From Gorsachius magnificus (Eukaryota > Chordata > Aves > Pelecaniformes > Ardeidae), in contig CM067081.1 of NCBI GenBank assembly GCA_034008185.1, positions 82,976,765 through 83,040,764 of the forward strand: a DNA stretch of 64,000 bases. Reading direction: 5' to 3'. The notes beneath the pieces are model-generated. The model had not been told where the DNA came from, made no database searches, and saw nothing but the letters and a program-made list of their open reading frames with translations. Shown piece by piece: positions 24,582 through 37,260 of this stretch. Made by a program: the position numbers and the translations under genes. Positions within the stretch are counted from its first letter, which is position 1; the number at the start of each line of letters is the position of its first letter.

Positions 24582-27500
24582 ACCCATCCGGTCATAGTTT
24601 TCTCGTTGTCCTCTGAAGGAGAATGGTGAGTTGGTCCATCACCGCCCACTCTTTTGTGAGCTTTCCTGAAGTCTGTACCTGACCTACAGAGGCAATGAAA
24701 CGGCCACTGGATCAACAGCTCAGGGCTAATAATAGCCGCCGGGTAACCTTGAGAGGCTGTGCTATGGGCTTACCCTATATCCCGCTGCCCTCCCCCTTGC
24801 TCCGCTTTGCATCCTGGCTGAGGAGCCTGGTAAAGCAAAAATCAGCAGGCGCTGGACCCTGGCAGCCAGGTAACCCTGGAGCTGCAGAGGTTGCTTTGCA
24901 GTGGGGGGCCCCGAGGGCTGTTACAACTGGAACAGGATGCTGAAACAAAAGCTGAGCACTGTGGAAGTACACGGTGGGGACAGCTGTCTGTGGGGTGGGT
25001 GCAAGCATTAATTTCCTCAGACTGCTGAGGATAAAGTAAAAAGGGCATCTGCTTCAGCCTGGCTCAGACATTATGTTTTCCCCATCTTTTTTTTCCAAAT
25101 GGTGGAGCAAGGGTGTACCTGCCTGCACTGCCGGGCTCCTGCTCCTGCCCACAGCCCCAGCTGGGCGCCACAGCCATCGCTTTTGCTGCCACCAGCAGTG
25201 GTGCTTGGCTGCGATATACCTGGGAACCCGCTTTTCCATCCACGCTCCTGGGATTTGTGCAATAGCCCTTTTTACATCTCTGCCCGTGCAGACAGGCAGC
25301 CTTAAAGGGGAGAAAAGAAATCCAGCTAGTGGGGGTCACTGCGTTTTGTTCTGTTTGTGCAGCCTGAGAAGTTCCCACAGGCAGTAATCTCCCCAGCTGA
25401 CAGAAAAAAAAAAAATTATGGACTGTACCATATTAATCTGTGTGATAGCTAGAAACAGCCACGTCTTCACAGAGACTTTCCTCAGTGCCCACAGATGAGA
25501 GCCGGGAAAAACCAAACCCCAAGAGCTGCTCTGAACTTTAACTCAGCAAGCGTTTAAGCATGTGCCTAACTTTAACTGCTCAGATAATCCTGTGCTTAAA
25601 CTTGCTGCTTGTGTTGTCTGACTGTGGTCAAAAGGTCCTTGGGACTCTCGATGAATGAGGACTAGGGGTATTCAGGGAGCTGCAAATAATAGGTTGGATC
25701 CTGCTTACCTAGCTCAGTCATGTTGTTCCATTCATGGTTTGACTGCTCATATAAATAAAATGAATAGGATCTGACCCAGGCTTTGCACCTAGTTGGAAAT
25801 AATCCCTCTTCTGGGTTTTGAGAGCAGTTTCTCAGACAGCTTTTATTTGGTCAGCCTCTGAACAGATGGATTGACTCCAAACCCTATCAAATTCTGATTA
25901 AATTGTTGTGCGGGAGTCAACAGGTACATATTAAATAGGCTGCGAGATTACTTTCCATCCTGAATGGCAGCACCATGTCTAATTAGAGAAAGAGAAATGA
26001 GGCTGGAGGAACGAGACACAGAGCTGCGGCAGGAGCTCAGAGGGAGCCAGGGGAGTGAGTACCAAATGCAGTCTGCAGACCTTTGCCCAGAGGCTTCAAG
26101 GTCTCCTCTGAGGATTGATTAAGCTGCATCTTTTATTTTCCTTCTGCCTGTGTTTCATGCAAATTGAGGATGCCGTAGGACCGAGCAGGTGGTGGGTCCG
26201 TAACGTGGCCCAAGAAGAAATAAGAAAAAGGAAAAAAAAAAAAAATTCCCTTAAATAAATGCAACAGCTGTAAGAGGATTTCAAGCTGGGGGATAAGGAA
26301 GTTCTGAAACCTTAGAATAGGAAGGAAAGCCTTTATTTTACTTGCTGCTGATGGTTGTGCTTCCTGTTGTGACCCCTCCGCAGTGTTTCATAACAGCTTG
26401 GGGGCTGCTAAGCCTAACGCTGTAATGAGGAACAAGGATTCCTAGTTCCTCCGTGCTATCTGCCAGAATTAAAGGTCTCTTTTGTCTGGTGATGACAGAA
26501 GTTGTAATAGGAACGGAACAGAAAAACGATGGGGGGCAAAATTCCCCACTAGCTGAAGAAACTTACCACCTCTGTATTCCCAGAGCTAGGTCTCGTGTAC
26601 CTTGGTGTATATCCTGAGTAAAGCTCACATGGTTCCTAGGTGGAAATGGCCATGCTAATTTTCAAGGGGCTTTGTTAAAATTTGTCTTCACAGCCAGGCT
26701 CTGAGGTGCACTGACTTTCAGAGCAGAAAAGCAAGGACAAGACGGGAGGCTGCTGATGGGGAGGTAGCTCTGAACCGTCCCCCGGGAGCGGCGTCATCTT
26801 GTACCAGCTCCTTGTGGGCCACTCTGCCAGAGCAAAACACGTAGATTCTGATATGCTGTAGCCCTGTCTCCAGCTCCTCTAATGTGCTGTAGGTGACCTT
26901 TACTGTACCTTTGAGCTGTGGCCAGTGGAGGTAGGGAAGGGATGGAAAGGAGAAAGAAGGAGGTTTTTGGATAAAGAACCTTTTTGCTGATACACACTAG
27001 GGCTATGCATGCACACACAAACTCCGAATATTGGTTAAATTCCTTTTGGACCCATTGGTTCAGCTTCCCAAACGTACATGGATGTTTGTTTAATTTTCTT
27101 CCTAGGCTTTTGTACTAGCTGAGCAGGAGAAAGGGACTACAGCCTAAAGTGCTGCCAAAGCTGGTCCGCAGACCTGCAGCTCTGCAAGAGATGTGTGGGT
27201 AGGAACCCAGTATTTGCACATTGATAAGGAATAATAACTTTCAGAGTGGTTACTGCAGTTTAAGCTCACAGCATTTGTAAAGTAAATCTAGTTAGGCTTT
27301 GTTCACTAGCAATACACCCACACAACAAATAGTATGGTAAATGGCAATAAGATAAAATCTGGAAATGCAGCTGTGGAAAAAAATAAAATATCTGTGCGGA
27401 CAAGCAGCACATAAGTCATACAAGTAGTTTTGAATGATCGTATCAGTCGAGAGACATCTTGGGTGGCTGTACTTTATCCTGCAACACCAGTGAGACAAAT

Positions 27501-27634
27501 AGTTTACATAGCAGATTGGTTAGATCGTGTCCACTAAAGAGATAATGGGAGATGACCAAAGAAACTAAGAATTGGGCAGAATAAAAGATTCTTAAATCTT
27601 AGCTTGAGATGTTTACCAACATATTTGCTCCATT

Positions 27635-27672
27635 GGAAGCTATATTTGAACAGGGAAGCTGTATTTGAACAG
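27635..27672. repeat. Perfectly adjacent 19-bp tandem duplication
   Basis: The unit 'ggaagctatatttgaacag' (27635-27653) is followed immediately by 'ggaagctgtatttgaacag' (27654-27672), differing at one base. The surrounding sequence is unique. Confidence 0.92.
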
Positions 27673-30600
27673 AGCAATGCTCTTTGTCTTACGAACCTAA
27701 ATTCTTAAGCAGAACAGAAAAAACTTTTTTACTTTCACAGCATAATCATTTCATATGTAATAGGCCATTGTCTCCAACATTTTTCAGATCTTTGCCCTTC
27801 CTTTTTCTCCTTTTACTCTTCTCCCCTTTCCTCTTTTTTTTTGTATTAGGAAATGTGAGTTGCATTCCATTGCTAAAACAAAATAATTCTTAGATGAGAT
27901 TTTCCCCTCTGTATCTAACACACTTTTCCTGATGACAGTTATACTAAAATTGGTCATCTTCAGCAACTGTTCAATTTGCAGGGAAATGGCATGCCTCCAC
28001 AGACTACCAATCTCATTTCATCGGAAGAAATCCTGATCTTCTCCAGCTAAAGTGCTGTGAAAAGTCATTATAGAACTGCCTAGAAGATGGAAACCATCTA
28101 CCGAATGGGTTATTAACAATATGTGTTACACAGGCTTCACAGGACTAACCCACTCATCTACCTTTTCCCAACCTGGGTGGACAAGCTGTCATCATCCAGA
28201 CTTCCAGCAAAACTGCCAGGCCCTGCCAGGGCGTTGGGTGGTTGGGGGTTTTGGCATAGTAGGGAAGCTTTCTGTCCTGTGACTAAAGCAGAATTTTATC
28301 CCCTCTTGGAGACTCTGGATGGATCACAGCTAGGCAGAAGGGCAGAGCCCTGTGGCACAAGAACAACAGACAGACATGTCTCGGGACTCAGCTCAGCTGC
28401 AGAAGACCTTGCCTTCTTCTGCTGCGCTGCAGCCAGCTTAATGTCACCACTGCGTTCGCATGAGTGTTTGGGGCAGCAGGAGTAATGCTTCTAATGCAGA
28501 TGTAGATAACGTGCTTCAATGGTATCTACTACCTTCAAAGCCTCAGTGACTAAGGAGAAAAAACAATGAGATTATAAAGTCTACTGCTTTTCACGGACAA
28601 AGCAAAACACCCCAAGTGTTTTGATCTCATCCATCCCTCCCATGTAAGCTTATTAGATAAATTAGAAATTTTTAAAGAGATAGTCTAAACGCAGATGTGA
28701 AACCACGATGGAAACTCACTTTCATTTCAGGTGAAGATTTGACAGCAGACATCTACCAGCATGATCACCTGATGTGTTGTGAGAACAGAGCCAAAAGTAG
28801 GTTTTTACCTTACCAGACCAGAAGAAACTCAGAAATCTGCCGCCTTCTACAAAATTTTGGGCACATTAACTGCATCTATTTTAAGTCTGAAGGGGAAGGT
28901 TTAATAGAAGAATTTTGAGTCTGAGAACCAGGGCCTGACTGGAAAAGCCTGCATTGTAGTGTTAAACTCTCATTCACCTCATTTATCCCTTATACCTTTC
29001 CAGTAGCAGAAAGAGTCCACCAGCAAAGCAGTGTAATTTAAACGAGATGAAAATTCAGAGAGCTAAGTTTGGAAATGACACAAGAAGATGAAGAAGAAAA
29101 TTATTAGAGACCTTTTGTGATGAGAGAAAAACCCAGTGTGAAGCTAGAAAGGAAAGACAGAGACGGTGGGATGTGAAAACAGTCCTGCTGTACCTACTTG
29201 GTCTGGGAGAGTAAAATCCTTTCAGTGAGGAAAGGTGATTTCCTGGTTTATCTCAGCCTCTTTTTGAAATTCCATATAAGTTATTTTCGAGCAATTCAGT
29301 TCCTGCCACAGACTGAAGAAAGTTAAAAATTAATGACTTACGGGAAGTGTGCTGCCTATGGCAGAGAGTGGAGCCAAGGTCAAAACGGCTGCTGTACTGA
29401 AGGACCAAGAATCACCACTGGGATTTGTCCCAGCGCTGGCTGACAGCAGCAGGAGGGTCTGGGAAGCCCTACAAGCCTTGCCCTGGACAGGAAGAACCCT
29501 TCCACCTCCTACAGGAGCGGTGCTCTGGGAGAAGTTGACATTGTCCGGCTGAATTGTGGTGCTCTGATTTAACGCTTCTCTTACAGCTTCTGCCATCGGG
29601 GGCTCCTGTGGCAGCTTTGCTGTGACTGAAGCTGTGCGGGGCAATCTATTCGGGTGAATGAGAGCGCAGGCAGCACCTGTATTTCCCCAAAGTGAACATT
29701 ACCAGGTAAACAGCATCTTAAATCGGCACGGGGTTGTTGAAAGCTGGCTTAGGTGCTACTACCCTGCACTGCAGTCTGCAGTCAGCCCACCGTTTCACGC
29801 TGAATCAGTCCATAAAATCTTTCCAAATGCTTCCCAGCTGGGCAGTGTGTAGGAGATAATGTCCCCAGAACAGATACATCAACAGGCTTGTACAGATTCT
29901 TGATGGGCTGGGACTGCTCGGCGGTGTTCGGCTAGCTCAGGTGGTTTTCTTAAAGGGGTTACATTGAATGCCTGCAACAAAGAATCAGTCAGTGCCTTTT
30001 ATAACACATATAGAAAAGTCTCAGTCAGAACTACTGAAGATGAAAACCCATTTGTCCAAGGAGCTTTAAAATGTTACAGGTTCATCATTATATCAAATGA
30101 TATAATTCTAATTTTTAGAAAACCTGAGAATGGGGGGTTGGACATACATAGTTTAAAAAAAAAAAAAACAAACCAAAAACAACCACGAAAGAGAAACAAT
30201 GGAGTGAATGTTTCCTGGCAAAGACCAGCAGAAGAATATGGCTGCCAAAAGAAGAAGCTGCTTTTGATTGACCTTTCCAGTCAGCATGGACCCATCACTC
30301 TTTTCATTGGTGTTTCATTGCAGCAAATGCATAAAAAGGCCCTGATTAATGTGATTGCTTTAACATAATTTTTATTTGTAACAGCCTCCAAATATAAATC
30401 TGCATATTCAGGACATCTGAGTGCTGGTTATCTTCCTGCCCTTCCTGTAAGTGCCTTGTGGAGGCTGTTGCATTGAGGATGGGGAGCGGCGTGTGCTGGG
30501 CTGCGGAAGGGGCAGCAGTGCCTCTCCTCCCTCTGACAGCTTTGCTTTGGCAACCCTATTTCTGACATGCCCAGCCACGGTAACAAATGAGTGTGTATGA

Positions 30601-30845
30601 GGATGGAAGCGTGAGAGCTCTGTGATGGGAGGTGATTTACGATGCCTGGCTCCCAATGTGATCCATTAAGTAAAGCCTCCTGGAGCAGGGCGCAGTGCGA
30701 GGAAAGCCGGGCAGCGCCGGGCAGAGCTGGGGAGAGCGCCTGCCCCACTCTGGGGGACGGCTCTGCCTGGTCATGCACCCATCCATCTTCCTGCGTGGGG
30801 TGCCAAGCACCAGCCTTAAATGATGGCTGCAAATGGCATTCAGGG

Positions 30846-31010
30846 ATTTTTTTTTGTTTCTCCCAGCCAGCCTTTTCTTCCTTTCTTTCCTTCTCCCCTT
30901 ACTGCTGTCTGTCCTGCAGCTGATTTCCCTGTCTTGACTTATTGCTTTCTTTGCCTCATTCTCCATCTCTTTTATTCTCTCTCCTTCACCCCATCTCCAT
31001 CATCTGTCCC
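30846..31010. repeat. Pyrimidine-rich tract
   Basis: About 165 bases strongly enriched in C and T on the plus strand, starting with a T run and continuing with TTCC/TTTC blocks. It could be a splice-acceptor-like or triplex-prone tract, but no exon was recognised beside it. Confidence 0.6.
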
Positions 31011-33428
31011 AAATCATGAATCTCTTGCTGTCACTCAGCCTGTGCTGAGTGCCCCTGGCCCTGGAGCCAGCCTGGCAGTGGGAGCAGGAAAGGGCAGGGG
31101 TCCCGCCTGCAGCAAACCCTGGCCCGGGGGGGGCCAGCAACAGGCTCACTGGTGCACCCACACCAGGGTCTCATCGCATACCCAGGTGGGCCCTGCACAG
31201 ATTTAGCACCTGAAGGTAGCTCTCTAGTCTGAGCTAGGCATCTCAGCTGCTTCTTTGGTCAATGTGGAGAGTCCAAGGGAGGTGGCTGAAGTAGGAGAGG
31301 TGACTCTTCCTCTGGAGTTGCCCATATTTCCACTATGGAGTGACCTTAGACAATCAACTTTGACTCCATATTCAACTTCTAGATGGCTAGGGCTGCATAG
31401 TAGAAATCTCTCTCTAGGGCATAGAAATTAATGGAGGATAAATAATTCAGATGGGTGGATCATAAACAATTTGCCCCCTGAGAACTCAAGTTCTATCAGC
31501 TCTTTCCACTAGGGGTCTTAGGGCATTTCATTAATTTTGCACAATAACCACATCTTATACCTTTCTCCAATAGGTATCTGAAAAAAGTCCAATCACTTCC
31601 TGATATCATCATCCAATGGAGCGATTCCTGTGCTAAATAAGTGGAGGCTTGTATTTTGGAGGTAGATGTTTTGTAGAAAAGTCCCACTGACAATTTGCTG
31701 CATGCATCATTGCACAAACCCTGAATGAAGTTTCCCAGCACCTGATGAGTCCACAGCATACCCGTCCCACAGCTCAGCAACCCAGGGCGTGGGGACATTA
31801 AGTGATTTGCCAAGTCACTGCAGAGCAGAGTGCTGGAGCCCAGACTCTAGCTAGAGTGGGTTGGGGTTTTTTTGGAGCACAAGTGAGACTGCCTTCCAGA
31901 AGCAGAACTGCAATTCAATATTTATTACCTTACAGAAAGAGCTGTGGCTGCGTCTGGCTCCTGTAATGAAAAGCTGGCCGTTTTCAGAAACAGTGTAACT
32001 AGCTGTATGAATCCAAGGAGGAACTGGAAAATTTGTCTGTCTGGCTGCTAACATAGAACGGGGAATTTATATTCCAATCTGTGAATCCTGATCAGGCTCA
32101 GATGGCAACCTGTTCAACCAGGTTAGTAGCAAGGCACTTCTAGGCATGCTCAGAGACGCATCTCTAGGGATGGAGGAATGTAAAACAGTAAGTATTAGGA
32201 AAAAAATCCACAAGAGTCAGGCCCAGTGGGTTTTTTTGCAGTGTAACTTTGGATGCAGGTACCTATATCCTCCCTAAATCCTAGATGTATTTCTTCAGGA
32301 TTGGTCATCAGCGAGTAAAGTCTTTTGTCCTGATAGTAGTGTTTTAAAAAGTATTAAATATGTATCAGATTTGGGATCTGAAACTCACTTGCATGAGTTT
32401 CTCTTCTCAGCTCAGAGCGACTGAACTGAGATGCACCGTCTCTCTAACCACAGTATTTCTCAGCAAGATGAAATAATAATGACATCAAGCCAGATCTGAG
32501 ACAGTATGAGATAAGGGCCTGATGTCCTACTTTTGTCTGCCAAGCAGCATCCTTTCCTTTCACGGCCCCCCTTCTGCTGGCAGACAGGAGGCTCTTTTCT
32601 TCTAGTACCTGTTGTCACAGACACGGGGCAACTTCTGATTCAGGCCTAAAGGTACAGTGCAGAGCTGGTCTTAGTGCCGGTGTACATCATACAGCCAAAC
32701 TGCATTATTTGTCAGGAGTACGTTCATGGAAAGTGCAACTGTTAGTGGTACGATGGACAGAAAAGCCATTTTTATCATAAGGTTTAGCGTAACAGAGGGG
32801 AATGCATGCATGGACTAAGAAAAACAGGCAGTATAAATACACAGGGACAGGATACATAGTGTGGAGAATGGAAAGGCGGGAACAGGATCATTAATAACAG
32901 GAGATGATATTTTTTCAGAACAGATCACCAATATGAAAGACCTCGGTCGCTTCACCTGTGAGACTGAAGCACCAGCACAAGTCTTTAAGCATGACCTCTC
33001 TTGAGATCTCTTTTTGAACAGTTATGTTTTTGTTGCATCATCATGCCTGAGATGCATTAAGGTATATCGAAGGTGCAGGTTGACAGCACGGTGCGATGAC
33101 AGCGGGCAGCAGAGCAAGGCACTTAGTGGCTGGTGATGGAGCTCCAAAACAAGGGATGGAGAAGTGGCAGAGAACCGGGCATTGCTGTCCTGGGGTTAAA
33201 TGAGATACAAGAGAGAGGACGTTCTTCTGATGAGTATGACGACGCAGTGAAATAAAAACCCAAGAAAGGTTTGTCAGCTCTAATTTTAACAAAACTAGTT
33301 CTTTCTTCCTTGCTTTCAGAGCACAATACCCAGCACATGCAATTGTGTGGTTACATGCAAACAGTGAGCACACTCTGCAGTTGGTTTCAGCAGAGCCCAC
33401 CAGAAGTCAGATCTCCACAATATCTATC

Positions 33429-33450
33429 TGTGTGTGTGTGTGCGTGTTTG
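33429..33450. repeat. (TG)n microsatellite, about seven uninterrupted units
   Basis: Seven TG units (33429-33442), then CG and TGTTTG interruptions. Short, and likely only mildly polymorphic. Confidence 0.85.
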
Positions 33451-35756
33451 TATTCCGCAAGCGAGGAAAGATCCCCATTAATTGCTGTGGGCAGGCTTGT
33501 GGGCAGGGATCCACAGGCAGTGGGGAGATTAGCTCAAAGGCAGCTCCTCGCTTTGACAATAGAGTTCAGCCTGGAACAACTTCTTGAGCATAATCTGTTT
33601 AAAAAGACAAAAGACAGTTGCCTCATTTATGTCAGTAAATTTTGTATTTAAACTATGCTTCCAAGTGAAATGTGCCCTCAAGGAATCTCCCTAGTGATGT
33701 CAGACACTCGAACGCCTCGCTTCTACAGAGGTGGTGAAAATGGAGTAGAGAAAGCCAAAGCACTCAGGGGCCTTCCCCCTTGTGCCGCCGTAATTACCTT
33801 ACAGAGAGCATTACACACTTGCCTCCTCTCCCTAAATCGTTGCTTCATGTCACTCTTCACGTGAGCAGTGAATTTCCGTAAGTGAGGGGTGACCTACATT
33901 CAAGGCAGAAGCCTTGCTGCCTGCTTTTGGAGTGCACCCTGGCTGCCTTCCAGCTCAAGCCTGAGATTCTCAGCATTTCATTTCCTGGCTCACCCCCATC
34001 GGGTTCGTCAGGGACCAGCTTCGCCGCGGAGCATCTGCATGGAAAGGTCACTGCAAAAAGATGGGTTGGAATGAATTTTTGTGGTAGGCTTAGACACTAG
34101 TTTGACATAAGTTATAAAAATATAGCCTACAATGAACACAAATGAATAGGTAGTGAAGCAACTAGCAGCCTGGTTAAAAAAAAGTCTGTGTTTGTAGGAA
34201 TCAAGACTGCGATTCAGTCATAGAGTGTTTTTTTCAAACTTTGGCAAACTCTTGCCATGAAATGAGTTACTGAATTCAACGTTTAATGTTTGCCATTGAT
34301 GCCTCACCCTGCCCTGTACCTTCACTGGCAGATAAAGCTACCAGCCTGCAAAGCCATGTAAGAGTACGGAATAGCCAAGCAAAAGTGCCCTTGCAAAACC
34401 TTTTGTGAGGACAAAATCAGAGCACGTAAGCTGACCGCATGACTAATTTATTAAAGTACTACTTCAGTTCTACAACACCAGCAACCTGGCTATGAACTTC
34501 CTATTTCTGGTCTGGGTTTTGTCCTGCCAGTGAAGCAGTCGTTCAGCGGGCTGCGGAGAGTCGCGGCAGGGGCCGATGCATCACCAACGTCTTTCAAAGG
34601 GAAGCTCTGCTCGAAGTGCGGCTGTCCCGCTGGTGGGGTGGCATGGAGACCAGGCAGAACAAAACCAAAGCAGAAATTGAAGAAATGAGCCAACTCTGCC
34701 CAGAGAGAACCATTTTTAGAGAAATTCAGACCAGCCGCTCCTTGGGATTCACACAGCACAACTTGACAAGTACTTCAGTATAAGCAGCACTGGCCTCGCT
34801 AACAACTTCCACAGTTAAGAGAGAAACTGAATATTAAGACATGTTGCGTGGGTGCAGAAGAGACTTCACCCTTCCAAGTTACCTCTGCCTAACATGAAAA
34901 TGTGCATGGGCCAGGGGAGCGCATTCCTGTCTACTCTGCCCTGTCACGCTATGTAACCGGGTAGAGCAAAAGGGGAACAGAAGAAAGAGAGCAAGTCAAA
35001 CCATCCGCCAAAAAATCCCCCCAAAACTTACAGGCCAAGGACTGCAATTCATAAAATTTGGCAAACCAAGGGGAACTTTTCTTGACTAGCGAACAAATAG
35101 GGAAGATACGGGAATGAGTTGTTAGGGTTTGGGTAGGGCTAGTTCGGACTTCAGATCAACTGGAGCTTGTTTCAGGCAACTGACTTTTTTCTTTGACACA
35201 GGCACCAGAAGTGCTGACGCGGCAGAACGAAAATAAATGACCATGACTTCACAAGGATCCTCTTTCCCAGTAAACTGGCTACTTGCTGGTAGGCTACTGA
35301 CCATGGGGAAGTGCTAGCCGTGGCTTGTTTTGGTTTTTTTATTTAGCTTCAGCCAACTGGGGCAGCCATATGTGAAGCTACTTCAGGATAAAAATAGATC
35401 AGGAGTGATACGAGTAAGAGCGGTGATGGGAAGCTTTGAGACTGCATGTTTTGACTCCTGGCTATTTCCCTTAGCCAGGAGGGATTTCCCACCTTATTTT
35501 GCAGTAACCTCCCTTTGCAGAGGGCCTCACTTAGTACTGCTCTGCCTGACCGAGGACCATTTTCGTGGCCAGTTGGTGCAGCAGTGTCCCTAAGAGAGAC
35601 CGCTTCTCCGGGCTTGTGCCGGGGAATCACACAGGGCCTGGGTGCGGTACGGCCGAGCAGCACCGACCTGCCGCGGCTGGGCTGATGCTGGGTGTCCCTC
35701 CGAAACACCCCCCCTTTCACTTCCATTTCTGCTTTCATAGCTCCAGCACACCGCTG

Positions 35757-35886
35757 TGTTTTTACTTATTTCTCTGTCTTGCTCTGTCTGCTTCTCCTTT
35801 TCTTTCCTCTCCCTCATTTCTTTCCTCTGCCTGTTTTCTCTTCTTCTTCTCGCTCAGCGCGTGCTTCCCCTCTACTCTTCTTCAAA
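35757..35886. repeat. Pyrimidine-rich tract
   Basis: Roughly 130 bases of mostly C and T on the plus strand, with TCTT and CTCC blocks, interrupted by one CpG-containing 'cgctcagcgcg'. It lies just downstream of a CpG-rich patch (about 35550-35690). No exon follows that I can recognise. Confidence 0.6.
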
Positions 35887-36762
35887 AATTGCTGCTACCA
35901 CGCTCCACTACCAGCACTCAGGGATCCTCACCCTTCCTGAACACTGAGCTCAACCACCGCAACAAACCTGGTGGATGAACTTAATCCCTGAACTTTTTTC
36001 TGATTGCTGTGCTATAGAAAAGGCTAGTTTGGGCATGAAGATCTACAGCTTGCTGGCTGTGCTTTACCTGGACTAATATAGCAGCCAAACCTACACCATG
36101 CTAATGCTAGCTGCTAGCACTGTGCTAAATCAGGATTTTAATCTGCAAAACCAAACACAACTGCAGAACTGCATTGTCCAGTGAAGAATTCAGTGTTCTC
36201 ATTTTTCATGAAAAAGCATGGGAAACTGAAGAACAACACTCTGCCACCAGGCACAGCATGAAGCAAGATAAAGACAAATGAATAGTACTGGACTGCTTTC
36301 TTTACATAATTGCCTGGGGAAACCACCTAAAGCAAATTTGGATGCTGAAAAATGGTTGGAGGGATAAAAATATCACGCAAATTTTAGTCCAAAAAAAGAT
36401 GCCAATACTCTGAAACTTGACTATTTCCTCAGTGCTTAAAAGTGAGTCTGCTGAAGCTCTGTCTCTCCTCTTTATAATGTGAGAGTAAAAGGTTTTCTGA
36501 AAGAAACAACAGGCACTTTTGTCCTCTCTTACCATTCAAAACAAGAAATGCTTCTCCTTCTAAAGCAAACCACATCTTTCACCTATTGCTGTAAACTGCG
36601 AGGTCATGTGTTGGTATCAGCAACCCATGCCTTGATGTCATTAAACCTTCTATTTCCTTCTTATCCAGCCTGCTGGAAACCTTTCCAGGGTAACAGAGAT
36701 GACTGAAACACAACTCTAACCCTAGCATCCCTTCATATATATATGTTATATGAACTTAATAA

Positions 36763-37193
36763 CTGAATACTGTGTTCAGTTTTGGGCCCCTCACTACAAG
36801 CAGGACACTGAGGCACTGGAGCACGTCCAGAGAAGGGCAGCGAAGCTGGTGAGGGGTCTGGAGCACAAGTCTGATGAGGAGCGGCTGAGGGAACTGGGGT
36901 TGTTCAGCCTGGAGAAGAGGAGGCTGAGGGGAGACCTTATCGCCCTCTACAACTGCCTGACAGGAGGCTGTAGTGAGGTGGGGATCAGTCTCTTTTCCCA
37001 AGTAACAAGTGATAAGATGAGAGGAAATGGCTTCAAGTTGTGCCAGGGGAGGTTTAGGCTAGATATTAAGAACAATTTCTTCACTGAAAGGCTTATCAGG
37101 CACTGGAACAGGCTGCCCAGGGAGGTGGTCGAGTCCCCATCCCTGGAGGTATTTAAAATACTGGTAGACAATGTGCTTAGAGACATGGTTTAG
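36763..37193 (+). pseudogene. CR1 ORF2 (reverse transcriptase) extreme C-terminus, open frame
   Basis: About 143 codons of CR1 ORF2 remain in one uninterrupted frame ending in LRDMV and a TAG stop. Segments in order include [77 protein letters not shown] and [17 protein letters not shown]. Everything upstream of EYCVQFW is gone, including all catalytic parts, so this is a dead fragment. The reading frame extends upstream to 36750 only by chance. Compared with the copy at 23.2-24.0 kb it carries several radical substitutions (a Cys in KLCQGRF, an Asn in the KNNFF segment), consistent with neutral decay. Confidence 0.95.
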
Positions 37194-37260
37194 TAGTGGA
37201 CAGGTATGGTTGGACTTGACGAACTTAAAAGGTCTTTTCCAACCACATGGTTCTATGATT
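36763..37260 (+). mobile_element. 5'-truncated CR1 LINE
   Basis: This plus-strand CR1 insertion begins at 'aatactgtgttcagttttgg' and ends with the tail 'aaaaggtcttttccaacc' followed by 'ggttctatgattc'. It belongs to the same kind of subfamily as the copy at 23.1-24.0 kb: the shared part matches block for block, and by eye about four in five encoded residues agree. The tail is reduced to a single imperfect ATTCTATG-like unit. A 14-base A run at 37279-37292 lies just downstream but is separated by about 18 bases, so it is probably not part of the insertion. Confidence 0.96.

Larger units (their letters stand above)
23974..30845. other. Non-coding unique sequence
   Basis: No gene, RNA or further transposon recognised. 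A runs lie at about 25404-25416 and 26231-26245. A pyrimidine-rich stretch lies at about 27780-27842. Around 30660-30740 a small GC- and CpG-enriched patch occurs without other promoter signs. The 73-codon frame at 28697-28918 and the 134-codon frame at 29964-30368 have no family resemblance. Confidence 0.65.
31011..36762. other. Non-coding unique sequence
   Basis: No gene recognised. A G8 run lies at 31126-31133. A CpG-enriched patch of roughly 130 bases at about 35550-35690 (about 11 CpG by eye) precedes the pyrimidine tract. It is too short to call a CpG island and I see no transcript beside it. A small perfect inverted repeat (TGCTAGC T GCTAGCA) lies at 36105-36119. Confidence 0.65.

Noticed and set aside
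33041..33420. 119-codon minus-strand frame beside a TG repeat
   Set aside because: No recognisable family; Cys-rich appearance arises from low-complexity translation.
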